A DNA stretch of 64,000 nucleotides, taken from NCBI GenBank assembly GCA_947069175.1, contig CAMTDV010000028.1:71532157-71596156 (forward strand), read 5' to 3'. Both the position numbers and the translations under genes were made by a program. The DNA comes from Scalesia atractyloides (Eukaryota; Streptophyta; Magnoliopsida; Asterales; Asteraceae). Each line of letters begins with the position of its first letter. Position 1 is the stretch's first letter. This document shows positions 19,784 to 31,359 of the stretch, piece after piece. The notes under the pieces are model-generated. The model ran no database searches, was not told the origin of the DNA, and worked only from the letters and a program-made list of their open reading frames with translations.

Positions 19784-22106
19784 GTATCTGTAGACCTTAT
19801 TCTGTAGACTTTATTCTGTGCTCATAGATCACACTTATACCGTCAATAAGCTAGGTGAATTTGAACATTTTGTCGTTTTCGCATCATTTTTTAGCTAAAT
19901 AGGGTTAACTGACACGTAGAAATATAACTGGAGCTTCTTCGTTTTCATTTTGTGCAGATTAGTTAAATTAGGGGCTATATGTTTACTATATTTCTCCCAA
20001 GTCTTATTTTTATTGGGTAACAATAGTCTCCACTTCAGTAATAATAGAAACTTAGCTTAGTTTGTGGTCCAGTATCGTTTTAATTACACATCGTCTTGAT
20101 TTGAAGTGATCAAATTTGTTGCATGTACTTCTGTATTGCTTGGATTTGTCATATAAACAGATTTATTTTAAGTGATATCCCCAGATCAATGGGAAAAAAA
20201 GATTGATTTTGTCTTTATTGTTACTTATGTGTTCGTTGACTGTTATTGGTTTCAGTTATGTGATGTTGCAGTTCCCCAACTTAGGGATCAATCACATTTA
20301 CCGGTGTCACAATTGAAACATCACCTAAAAACGGTGTGGTCATTATCGATATAAGCAACCTCAGGTTTCTTTTTTTACTAGCCTAATACCAACCAGGTTT
20401 CATTTTTTAGTAGTCTTCTTTAAGCTCTTGTGTTTTTGTTTGTTAATCTTGACAACCCCTAACCCTAACCGTTGTTCCTTTGGTATGGTGACATGATTGA
20501 GTACATATTGTTGCAGCACTAGCCGATGTAATAAGATTATCATTTGTAATAGCTAAAAATGTTTGACGACCCGGTTAGTTACACTTTCTAACAAATACTT
20601 TTTTTACATTTAGTTCAGTATGTTAGATGCATTTAATTGATAAATTGAGGTGTATATTTGATTTTGTTATATTACTTTCCTCACATATAGTACAAGGTTG
20701 CGCATGGTATGAAAGTTGAGCCCTAAACCACAAATGATGTACGGTTCCTAAGAAGGTATGTAAGTTGCATATTTTATATCTTTTTATTATGTGATATGCT
20801 TTATACTCATTTTACTTTCAATATTTGGTAATTCAGTGGTTCATTGATGTGTTTCGGATTCTTTTATCAATCTTCGCTCTCTGCCATTTAATTAAGTACT
20901 GCATTGCTTATACATTTCATGCAAATGTAAAAAAAGTAAGACATGGAAAATGCAGGAAACTTAACGGGGAGATGGGAATATGAAACCTAAACCGAACCAG
21001 TGCACTTATATGTAAACGTGTTTTGAAAATCTAAACGTGAGCAAAGCTTGGAGAGTAAATGTGGTCTAATGGGTCAAGGTGGATAGTCCACATCATCCAT
21101 GTTCTCGGTGGAATCTTCCTGAGCATACTTCAATATCAAAATTGCATCTTGACTGTCTAGCCGAAAAGGTTAATTTTGTTGAAGAAGCAATATGTATAAG
21201 AATGTCAGTAGTTCAGTTGAAGTGTTTTTGTGCACTGTGTACTTGCTGGTTTTGAACTTGTGCTGCATTGGATCACTAATCTTGTAAGACAATAATAATG
21301 TGTGTGTTTTTGTTTACCATCATGAGTTGTATGGGACATGTTCTTTTCGGTGACAACATAAAGTTCGCTTGTCTGTTAAAATTTTAATTTGTTTATAATG
21401 AACAAGGTAGATGCATAAGAATCATTTGCCTCGCTATTTTTTCTGAGGATATGCTGCTGCTACCATGGTCATTGTCCCTTGGTGCTTCAAATTGCATACA
21501 AACAACTTTGTATAAATGTGTTGAGACATTCTTGCTTAGATATTAAGTTGAACAACCATGCTTAATCATTAATTATATATTATAATGATGTCGGTGAGTG
21601 TAAGTTCCGCTAAGTTTGTCTCTGACCATGATCTTAAATCCTGACCATTCTCAGGTGTGGTCCACGCAAACATGTTCCAATCTTGTGAATATAGTGCTTA
21701 GTACTGTTTTAAAATCTTAATAGCATAATTCTCACATGAATATGACCATAATGAAACACTAGCATTTAATCGTGATACACAATTTCCGTGTGAACGTTAT
21801 GTGAGATGTATTCTTTTTTTGTTTTACCTGCGTCATTATATCAAATATTTGACATAACCGCAGAAGAGTTGGTTGTGAGGAGTTTATCAGAGGTTAACTA
21901 TTAAGATTTAATTCAAACATTTGATTATATATGCATATATGTATACCTAAGTATATGTGTGTGTATATTATATATATGTGTGTCTGTGTGTTATTTATTG
22001 TGTGTGTGCGCGCTTTCTTGCATCTCTCTATTTTTATTTGCTCATGTGCGTATTTGTGCATACTAATATTAATACTAATATACTAGTATTTATGTGTTTT
22101 GTATAG

Positions 22107-22729
22107 GGTGTTGATGATCCTTTTTGGGCTCAGTATTATTTGCTTCACGCTTTATGTGCTAGAAGTGTCATTTTTAAGATTAAGGTCGATAGATATAATG
22201 CAGCACCTCGCTGTTCTCAACGCTTTACAACGTCAAAATACATTGGTGAGAATTTGACATTGGTAACCGAAGATAATATTACATCTACTGTTGGTACAAG
22301 TACACGTCCTACAGAAGAGACTACCGAAGATATTGAAGCTGACGATGCTGCGTTTATAGCAAGGATCACAACTGATGAGTGGGAAATGGCAGAGGAAGCG
22401 TTATGGGGACCACGAGTTTCATTAGTCTCGTCTATTATGACGATATCATCGGTATATTTTGTGAAGTTTCGCCAACGACTGTATTATTGATTTTTTTTCA
22501 TTCTAATGTTTTTGTGATAAATGCAGGCTATTGTGTCTACTGACGATGAACTAAACTTCTGCTACCTCTACAAGCGAGGTGAATACTGATGATGCCAGCA
22601 TTTCCACCTCATCGACTGATGAACGTGTCGCAACTGACTCCCATGAGAGACTAAGGCCTAGGAAATCACTTCGGAAGCCAAAAAAATTGCTTTGTAGAGT
22701 ACATGTGTGTTTCATGATACTTTAACAAA
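22107..22729 (+). pseudogene. RPA-like remnant carried by a Helitron
   Basis: Frame from 22107 (GVDDPFWAQYYLLHALCARS, FKIKVDRYNAAPRCSQRFTT, KYIGENLTLVTEDN) with an acidic Ser/Thr-rich tail (TEETTEDIEADDAA). It is followed after a GT..AG intron (to 22526) by a Ser/Thr-rich, basic end (RLRPRKSLRKPKKLLCR) in a shifted frame. The pattern of a short OB-fold end and an acidic-then-basic tail resembles the replication protein A genes often borne by plant Helitrons. The first exons are not found and the last part is out of frame near 22555, so it is a remnant. The family call is from memory. Confidence 0.4.
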
Positions 22730-23020
22730 TGGTTGTTATTTAGCTTACATGATTGTTACTAACATTGTCCATTCACCTTTCTGTCTATGTTTTTATGTTT
22801 TAGTAGTTAGTGGTTAATTTAAAAACTTGATACATATTGAAATTGTTAATAACCTTGCTTTGCTATATTTTTTAAGGCATAGCATACAAAACACTTTCGA
22901 TTAAAAATTATACACATTTTTTTTGTTTTAAACAAATAATGTTTTTTATAATACAAACAATAAAATACTAATTTTCTTATACCATTAATATGCCCGTCCA
23001 CCAGATGGGTATAGAACTAG
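22107..23020 (+). mobile_element. Helitron 3' part with terminal hairpin and CTAG end
   Basis: At 22992-23020: GCCCGTCCACCAGATGGG forms a 6-bp stem (CCCGTC with GATGGG, one G-T pair), then TATAGAA and CTAG, followed by T. This is the standard Helitron 3' terminus (hairpin, short spacer, CTRR, insertion before T). The RPA-like remnant lies just inside. The start given is only where helitron-like coding is first seen. The true 5' TC end is somewhere upstream. Confidence 0.6.
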
Positions 23021-23744
23021 TTGTAAATTAGTGAAAGAGAGAAAATAATAAAAAAAGAATATAGAGATAGGTGTGGGGTGTTGGATGTGGAAGGTTTTTA
23101 AAATATGAGATAAATTTTAAAAAGTAGTGGTTTTTAGTTAAATTATAAGGTTAAAGATGATGGATTGGATGTGAATGCTCTTAGGCTCTAAGCTTTGGTG
23201 ATCGCCCTTTTAAGCTTTGGACTTAGAAGACTGCCGTCTACATGGAGTCATAGCACCGTCCTTAGAGGCCCCGTGCGATGCCTTTGATTGTTTTAGTTTG
23301 CCATTCCGTCAATTGAATATGAATTAAACTCGAATTTGTAGCAAATGTTTTGGTTGTGATATTTTCATTATCAATCGGTTTTAGTTATAAAAGCTTTAGG
23401 TAATTTGGTTATAAGTAAAAATTGTTCGGTCGAGTATATTTTCGACTTTGGGTTAAATAAAAAGTTTGCCATCTATTTAATTTAGAGCAAATACCATAAA
23501 ACACATTATGCTTTCTGGTTCTTCTTTTCTACAAAAGTCTCCCAACAAGTTCTGCACAAAAAAATAAATAAATAAATCCATCCACGTCAATTTTGAACAA
23601 AATTGTAGTTTTTCAAAGTTTAAATAACCTGGAAAATATTTGCTTACGTGTTCTCTTATTTTCATACTTGTCCTATATATATTTTTTATCCTTAAAAATT
23701 TAGGTGACATAAACAAATATCCTTAGCATATAAAAAAAAATAGT
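23021..23744. other. AT-rich DNA, no gene seen
   Basis: No supported coding. Words such as ATTTGGTTATAAGT near 23410 foreshadow the duplicated block that follows. Confidence 0.5.
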
Positions 23745-24185
23745 TTTAATGTTTGTGTAGTTAATTCGGTTATTTATACACATATAACAATAAATGACAT
23801 GGAAATCAATTATAGAAAATCATAACCAAATAATCGGTTTATCAACCATTTTGGTTCTTTCGATTACGTTTGACTTATTTCTGTTATAAGTAAAAAAAAT
23901 GTTATTTATGACATGTGCCCTTTAATTTATACAAGATAATAAAAGAGAAGCAACAACTTATTTGTAAAAGGTTATTGCTCAAATTTTGTGATACAACACT
24001 TTCTTTAATAGAAATATACACAAAAAGATTAATTTAAATGCTTGTGTAGTTAATTTGGTTATTATACACATATAACTATAGCTGACACATGAAAACCAAT
24101 CATAGAACATCATAACCGAACAATCGGTTTATCAACCATTTTGGTTCTTTTTATTAAGTTTTTCTATATTTCTGTAATTAATCTC
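23745..24185. repeat. Direct duplication of about 145 bp, 288 bp apart
   Basis: 23749-23890 and 24037-24180 share TGTGTAGTTAAT, GGTTAT, ACACATATAAC and ATCGGTTTATCAACCATTTT in the same order with scattered differences. Likely an old tandem duplication of transposon-derived DNA. Confidence 0.7.
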
Positions 24186-24534
24186 TTCTTGTTCCCCAAA
24201 AAGATATATAAAGCAATGTGCTTTTTTTGAGTTAATCATCCGGACTCCCATTGCTGATAATGTTACAAGAAAATAAAAAATAAAAACATATGCTTTTAAT
24301 ACGGGTAATGTTATTTTATATAACCGTTTCAAATTTATAGTATTATTATGTACTTAATGTACTTAACGAACTTAAACTCTAATAGGATTTGATTACCATT
24401 CAGTAGGAATTATGATCAAGAAATAAGGATATACAAAAGTTATTGTACAATAAGGATATACATTGTCGTTTGAAAAAAAAGAGATATGCATGAGTTATTG
24501 TACAACAATTGGTCGGGTAGGGACCGAGAATTTA

Positions 24535-24653
24535 TTTTCTGGTGATAATCTGAGAGGCTTAATAAAACTTTTAAGTTAGGTGATTGAAATTTCTTTTCTG
24601 GTTGATAATTCAAGAGGCTTAATCAAACTTTAAAGTTAGTCAATTGAGATTTC
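24535..24653. repeat. Tandem duplication of about 59 bp
   Basis: Two neighbouring units with TTTTCTGG, TGATAAT, AAGAGGCTTAAT, AAACTTT and AAGTTAG in order, ending just before the hAT MITE. Confidence 0.7.
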
Positions 24654-24657
24654 TGTC

Positions 24658-25286
24658 AAAGGCTGTAAACAAACCAAACGTTAGCGATCAATTCGTGAAT
24701 CGTTCAGCGGGAAGTTCGTTTACCTCCGTTTGTTTAGTAAAAGAACGAAGATGAACAAGAATTTTGTTTGATTAGTTAAATGAACGAACATGAACAGATG
24801 CCTTGTTCGTTCAATTGTGTTGGTGAACGTTCGGTAACGTGTTCGTGAACGTTTGTTCATATGTTCGTTTATTTATGTTATTCATTAAAGATTTTTGTAC
24901 ATTTATTTATTCATCTAAACTTTTCATATTCTTTAACTCTTATTTATTTTATTATCCTAACAAATAGAATATGAAATCTCATTTCCATTATGTTTATGTA
25001 CCGTTCCCATTTTCTTCTTATTATTCACATCAATGAATACTATCGACATTTATTAAAAGATTAGTGCTTTACAAAAATAAAGTTCCAGCACTTCTCTGAT
25101 TTATTGAACTACTATCGCCCCGCCATCGACCTATAGCCTCTGCCAATTTAGTTAGTGTTTGTTTGTGTTCGTGAACACGTTCATTTCCTTAATGAACCAA
25201 CATGACGTCTCGTTTGGTAAGTGTTAATAAACCGTTTATGAATACATTATTTCCTTAGCAAATCGTTTGGCTCGTTTACAACCCTA
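24658..25286. mobile_element. hAT-type MITE, 629 bp, 8-bp target duplication
   Basis: Ends are AAAGGCTGTAAACAAACC and (inverted) TAGGGTTGTAAACGAGCC. Flanks are TTTCTGTC (24650-24657) and TTTCTGTT (25287-25294), an 8-bp duplication with one mismatch. The interior is rich in GAACGAAC/GTTCGTT words and has no transposase. The form matches that of the element at 38330-38859, so they belong to related families. Confidence 0.75.
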
Positions 25287-25294
25287 TTTCTGTT

Positions 25295-26430
25295 TATAAT
25301 ATACTTTTTTTTTCTTAAGAAGGGTTGCTGTCCCAACTCTATGAGTAGGTCCACGTGTGATCAAGTGATCAACTATATTTTATATAACAAAACATTTAGT
25401 TTTATTTTTTATTAAGTGATTATGTTATGTAAGGAATGTGCCTGATTGGTTCCCAATGGGAAGGATGTGCCGTATCTAATATATTTCTTATCCATATCCA
25501 TTTATGTGTATGTTTGACTATCCACAGTCTAATCGAAAATAAATTGTGAAGGCTTTTTCATGCATTGATAAGTCAAAAAGGCTATCATTCAATTGCGTGA
25601 TTGTCATGCTACATCTTTCTCGATCATATCTTTTCTTTAGTCTTCAAAACAATATTAGATTGAATACTTTGAAAAGTTTAAATACACGTAGTTTTGTCTC
25701 ACATTTTTTCCACGGAATTGGTGTTGATATTTAGAAAAACACTTTCTAATAGTTATTTATTTATTTTTGTGAAGTAAAAAGATTGTCAAATGTGATCACT
25801 TCTAATATGAAGAAAATGAAGAAAAAAATTGATTTCATATACAGACAAACAAACAAACTTTTAAATACTATCGTCTCTTTTAGTGATGACGATCATGTTT
25901 GACTAGAGTGTTAGCAAATAATAGCGGGTCTGGGTTTACGAGCTGAAGTTTATGAATATGAATATGGACACACTTAAAATCATGTAATACCACATTACCA
26001 CTCGCATTACCTTTTAAATGAGTCAAATAGAGACCAGGTTATACAGAGTGTAAACAGATTGACACATTGTACTAAAGCTGTAAGGAAATGACTTTATAAG
26101 TTATATAGTTTCTTTAGAAAAAGTTATTGCTTTAATAGGACGCCTTTTTTATTTGCAACTCAAATCCAAGATCGTCCCTAAAAATATTAAACAGACTTTG
26201 GGTCCTGGACGAGATAAAAAATTTGAGCCCCCTATGATATAAATTCATCAATCATATAAAAAAAAAACTGTGCTACGTGACCGTCGCTTAGTGATGACAA
26301 TCATGTTTGGCTAGGGCGTTAGCATATAATAGTGGGTTTGTGCCTATTAAAATTGATTGAGCAAAGCTTAACATAAGTATATAACTTTTTTTGTATAAAT
26401 ATATACTTATATATAATATACAAAAACTTT
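25295..26430. other. AT-rich DNA with a short internal duplication
   Basis: No gene supported. 25885-25935 and 26285-26335 share TGATGACGATCATGTTTG-like text and TAGCAAATAATAG, so a small part is duplicated about 400 bp apart. Confidence 0.45.
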
Positions 26431-26612
26431 AGAAAGAATTCTCAAACCCTCATCCCCGCGTTGTCGCCCACCTCAGAAAGCCCTGCTCAAACCAAACATA
26501 GTTAGCTTATTAACCAGGTTAGACTATAACCCCTTTTTTACCCAAATTGTTTAGATTTAACCCCAACTCTAACTAGTTTCATGTATTACATTATGGATCT
26601 TTATTTATCTAA

Positions 26613-27266
26613 CTAGTGGGATATCCCTCGCTTCGGGTCGGCCTTTCGATCACTATCGGATTTGGTGAGTTACAACACCATTTCAATAGCGGGACTCGGT
26701 ATAGCAACCGAAAGAGATAAAAATGACCACGGTACCAATGTTATCCAGAAACCATCGATTCACTTCAGCACGGTACTCGACCCAAATGGATATCGACGCG
26801 TGCTTTACATTGATCGAAACCTTAATTTACTTTCAAATAGCTATATACTGGTATAGGTTCCAATAATACCAATAACGGTACCGATTGCTATTCGGTCAAA
26901 ATCGCTCTAGTTCGTCACGACTAAACAAAAAGAAATACTCTCTATTAAATAGAACTTTATTTTCAACAATTCTATTCAACTATTTAAAGAAAATAAATAA
27001 ATGAAAGCGCTACTGTAGCTACAAATTAATATGAGAAATAATGTATCTTCTATATAATAGAGATATTTGTCAAATAAAAGAAAATATGGTTGTCCAATAT
27101 TTAATATATTTTATGTATGTCATTAATACATTTAAAGTATCATATATTCTATATATATCCCACATAACTAGATATAATTTGTTTATGTCTACAAGGCAAC
27201 TTAATTTCTATGGTAGTTAAAGAAAGAAGTTCTTCAATCATATATTTATAATAATGTTATTCTAGA
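26613..27266 (-). mobile_element. Non-autonomous Helitron, minus strand
   Basis: Plus-strand start CTAGTGGGATATCCCTCG is the inverted form of a Helitron 3' end: the minus strand reads GACCCGAAGCGAGGG, then ATATCCCACTAG. Compared with copy 2 of the duplication, in which TTATTTATCT runs straight into TTTATTTGTT at 28318-28335, the extra DNA spans from 26611 to about 27268, which sets the length near 655 bp. The 5' end (TCTAGA on the minus strand) is approximate. No coding capacity. Confidence 0.65.
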
Positions 27267-27629
27267 AACTTTTATTTGTTACTTTATTTATCATTATATT
27301 ATATTATATTTAAGAAGGAAACTTTTCCCTCTTAGAATTGAAAATAATTAGTTTGTCTAATTTTTTCTGGTTTGATAACTTAACGATTTCAGCTGAAGTA
27401 TATATAAGAGAGTGGGTAATTAGTTAGGGTTTAAAATTTGGACCTTTTAAAACGTTTTTAACTTTAAGTATTAAAACTGATAAGTAATGTTAAAAGAAAA
27501 TACATAGTTTTTTTTAAACATATACATAAATATTATAATTTTTTAAAAAGAAATTTCCCTAGCCTTACGCCCTCGTCCACCTTAAGGCTGGCCCTGCTCG
27601 ACCCAAACACACTTAGCTTGTTATGTTAT

Positions 27630-28223
27630 TTAGTGTGAACATGATTGCTACAGAGAATTTTGTTTGAAAAGCCAAGGCTATTTTAGGTATCTCAATGAAA
27701 AGTACACAGGCAACTTGGAAAGTGGGACAGCATGAGTGCGTGAGTTCTCTTCATTGCAAAAAACATTCAAATTGTCATGTCTAAAAAACTATAACCATTT
27801 ATGAGTGGAAAATATAAGTGTTCACTAATTAACAAACTGTAATGTAATAATATTTTAATGGTTTATTGGTCACATATAATAATTTAAATTACATTACATT
27901 TGTGTAAATATTTGTAGTTTGAATATATATTCTCCTGTTTTTACATAAATTTTATAATATATAGATTATCCTCATAAATTATATTTATTGTAATTTTTTA
28001 TATATAAACTTTTTAACTAAATTGTATTCAAAATAGGTGAACTAGAATCTACGGAACAGTTATGAAACAATATCGATACCGGCATCGGTGTTATTGGAAC
28101 CAGTACCATTATTTTTTTTGTAATTTTTTATCGATGTAAAACACGTATCGAGTGACGATATCGTAACGAACTAACCTGATATCAATCGAATTCTCGTCAC
28201 GAAATTGCGGAGAATCCCACTAG
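27630..28223 (+). mobile_element. Helitron-like element ending CTAG at 28223
   Basis: Ends TTGCGGAGAATCCCACTAG followed by T, with TTCTC pairing with GAGAA upstream as the terminal hairpin. The interior carries ATCGATACCGGCATCGG-type words also found in the Helitron at 26613. The left border is only estimated from where copy 1 and copy 2 of the surrounding duplication part company. Confidence 0.5.
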
Positions 28224-28427
28224 TTAATCAAATTAGATGATTAACCCGTTTTTTTGCCCAAACTATTTAGATCGAAACTAAGATTTAACTATTTTCATGT
28301 ATTATATGTTGGATCTTTATTTATCTTTTATTTGTTACTTTATCTATCTTTATATAAAGTGTGAAAGTCCCCCTATCTGGATTGAAAATCAATTAGTTGG
28401 TCTAGTCAGTTTTATCTGGTTTTATAA

Positions 28428-28623
28428 TTTTTTTTAACAGCAAATAATCTCATATGTAAACCCATCCTGTTTGGGGCTATGTCTAGGCCAACACAGGATA
28501 AAAGGCCCGATTCATCCCTTCACTCAAATATTTCTTGAAAATAACCAAGCAAGAATCGAACATGCGTCTTCCCTAGGAGGACAAACCTCCCTTTCAACCA
28601 TGGAACCAACAACATCACTGGAC
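28428..28623 (-). mobile_element. tRNA-derived SINE, 196 bp, 14-bp target duplication
   Basis: On the minus strand an A-box-like TGGTTCCATGGTTGAAAG is followed by a B box (TGTTCGATTC), then an unrelated body ending in an eight-A tail (plus-strand T run 28428-28435). It is flanked by ATCTGGTTTTATAA (28414-28427) and ATCTGGTTTGATAA (28624-28637). The uninterrupted sequence exists in the sister copy at about 27366, a natural empty site. SINEs are made by pol III and moved by LINE machinery. Confidence 0.85.
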
Positions 28624-28639
28624 ATCTGGTTTGATAACT

Positions 28640-29700
28640 TAATGATTTGAGGTAAAGCAAACCAAGTTAAAATATGTAAAGGTATCCCTTAAACTAAATA
28701 TAATTCGGATAATTCATTTTACATTAAAGTAAATACAAAAGGAATATTAATTGTTCCTCATATTTGGTCAAACTTTAATGGCTCACAATCAAGCCCATGA
28801 CCTCCACACCCTATCTTACCAAAGTTTCCCAAACTTTAGCAAAGATTTTGTTCGCTGCAATTTTCAAACAGTATGGATGTGCATCAACTCGACGTATTTA
28901 TCCTCAAAATTTAATATTTATTTTGTCATTTCATACGTTTAAAACAATTGTAATATTTTTAATTAATATACAACTTTTGAATCTAATTTATAGGCAAGTT
29001 TGTCATTAAAAATGTAAACGAGATTATTCTTGTTCTTATATTATACATTTTACTAGGGGTTGTAGAGTAACCTTACCCTTGTATCAATTAAATTTTGTCA
29101 TATGCATTCCATTACAATTATTTTTTTTGTTTCTTTTCTTTTTTCCTTTTCCTTTTTATTATTTCACTAAAAACTTAGTAATTTAGTTTTAAATATTTAA
29201 AATGTGTTAGTAAACCTACGTTTTTATAACGATGTTTTTTTCGTGCTTTCTAAATATATCGTCGTTAAGTGTGTTTTTTTATATTTAGATTTTCAAAAAC
29301 AACTCGTCGTAATACTCTACAAAATAAAAAGGCAACTGGTTGAACAATGTCTTTTGTTTAAAATTTATTTTTATTAGCTTATTATAATAGTTAAGTATTG
29401 TTTATTGCTAAAATTATTTTTTTTGTATATTTTAATTTTCTATTATAACTTTTAGTATGTGATACTTTATAAACTTTCGGGCCTGTCCTTGCAATATATT
29501 TATTTTTAGCTACGTCTCCATATATATTTTACTTAAAATTGAGGTAAGAATAGTAATGTACAAATCAAAGCTATAGTGTTTATTTTTCGTTATACGTTGT
29601 TTATACTTTCGTTTATATGTCTTATAAATTTCGTTAAAATTGTTGTGATGTTCTTACTTTTGTGTACGCTTGGATAAGAGTTTGGTTCAAAATTGAACGG
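28640..29700. other. AT-rich DNA, no gene seen
   Basis: Long A/T runs with no frame above 70 codons that shows family features. Nothing supported. Confidence 0.55.
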
Positions 29701-31250
29701 GTCAAATATAATGTTGTTTTTTTATTCTTTATTGTGACGAATTGTACATCTAAAGAATATCGGTACCGACATTCCTTATGGTTGTGGTGGAAAATAAATA
29801 GACATCTTAGTGTGGAATGATAAGATAAATAAGGTTTTGTTGAAATAAGCTTTAAGTTTCGCTAAGACAATCAAACGGGTCAAATTGATAAAAATAAATA
29901 AAGGTTTGGTTGAAAAAGCGACGAATTTCGCTAAGAGAACCAAACAGGTAAAAATAGAGTTTTAATGCATACCGAAATGGATGCATGAATGCTTAGTTTG
30001 GTTTAAATGCGGATAAATGGTAAAATTGGAAAATATGAGCATAAACCAGAAATGGATGCATAAATCATAAGAAATAAGAATCCGGGTTAAGGATTTCTGC
30101 TAATTAGGTAAGAAAACTTACGGTCCTTTAGAAAAAAGTTTCAAGGGAAATAGATAAAAATTGAATAAATTACGAAAGTTTTCGTAATAAAACGGCAAGA
30201 CGGAAATTTTTGCGATAGACCACCTTAACTAAGGTGGCCAGCCGTAGCTTACGGCATTCAACCGCTGAATGAAAGTAGAAAGTAGTGTTATACAGATACG
30301 TCTCCATAAGTCCCGGGTCGTGTTTAAATGTACGGGGCTTGAAACGGGTCGAACAGACAACCAAAATAACACTGCAGCAAAACTGTTGCGGTAGGAAGAG
30401 TCGCCGACGCCATGTTAGGCCGTCGCCAACGCAGCTTGGTTGTCCGACGCTTTAAGTTACTGCCTACGGCAGTAAAGTTCTGATGGGATATTGGAAGAGC
30501 CGACGCGGCAAGGAGCCGTCACCGACACCACCTCGATGATACAAAATTTTTCTTGATAAATTTTGTTAAATTAGTTTTGTGGTGTTAACTAACAAAATTT
30601 TCCAGTACATTACTAACAAAATTGTAAATTTCCAGTTTAGGTATTCGTTAGCACCCTTGGATGACGATCAAGCTCAATGAAGAACCGAACACGATCAAAG
30701 ATCAAGCTTCCGCATTTGGTTTCAATGATACAGAACTAATCAGTAACGACATGTGAAAATATTTTATATTGATAAAGTTTAATAAACTCGAAAATTTGTA
30801 GTTACGTGTATTCGTAATTACTCGTTTAAATGCGAAATTTTTAATGAAAATTTAAATATTTTAAGATAGAGTCTTACACAGTATAGACGATAGATTTTGA
30901 AAGGGTAACACCCAATTTAGCATATACTTAAAGTATAAAATAAGATTTGTGTTTCATAATATTTCATGAAATAAACACACACATCATTTTTAACATTTAT
31001 AGTTTACCCAAACATATAAGTTATTGTTTTACAAAAGATTTAGAATAGCAAGTGGAAGCTAAGTTCTTCATTTGTGTTCAGTTCTTCTTGTTGCTTGATC
31101 CTCATCCTTAATCCCTTAGTAATCACCTATGTAACAACATTTATCATTTACATTGGATATATTGAATGTATAACATATCTAGATAAACACACACACACAC
31201 ACACACACACATATACCCAAAATAACAACCAAAATTTCTTGTTTCATTAC
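29700..31250. other. Retroelement-like untranslated DNA with GC-rich patch
   Basis: 30370-30540 is unusually GC-rich for the region, with GTCGCCGACGCC-like words (GAGTCGCCGACGCCATG, GGCCGTCGCCAACGC) resembling the LTR patch at 56130-56290. 30229 has CCGTAGCTTACGG, seen again at 31250-31350. It is likely part of an old gypsy LTR. Borders not fixed. Confidence 0.4.
31186..31212. repeat. (CA)n microsatellite
   Basis: About 12 CA units in a row, next to ATATAC. Confidence 0.9.
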
Positions 31251-31350
31251 TCGCCGTAAGCTACGGTCGGTACCTATCTTCTGTCCAAGACAGCAAGTCT
31301 TAACCGTAAGCTACGGTAACCGTAAGCTACGATTGGGGACCGTAGCTTAC
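31250..31350. repeat. Cluster of near-palindromes CCGTAAGCTACGG
   Basis: Four copies in 100 bases: CCGTAAGCTACGG at 31254 and 31304, CCGTAAGCTACGA at 31319, and the inverted CCGTAGCTTACG at 31340. A fifth (inverted) lies at 30229. Arms CCGTA and TACGG flank AGC. Confidence 0.75.
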
Positions 31351-31359
31351 GCTGTAACC

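Larger units (their letters stand above)
26430..28670. repeat. Diverged tandem duplication with nested insertions
   Basis: Copy 1 runs from about 26430 to 27420 and copy 2 from about 27540 to 28670. Shared landmarks are the CCCTCxTCC...CCCTGCTC block (26450, 27560), AACCCxTTTTTT...GGATCTTTATTTATCT (26525-26610, 28240-28325) and TTTATTTGTTACTTTAT...TCTGGTTTGATAACTTAA (27270-27390, 28327-28645). Copy 1 holds a Helitron at 26613. Copy 2 holds another Helitron end at 28223 and a SINE. Confidence 0.7.

Noticed and set aside
20455..20472. Telomere-type repeat CCCTAACCCTAACC
   Set aside because: Only two units and no subtelomeric context; such short runs are common in plant DNA.
31074..31259. 61-codon ORF with a poly-His/Thr run
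   Set aside because: The run is the (CA)n microsatellite; no other support.
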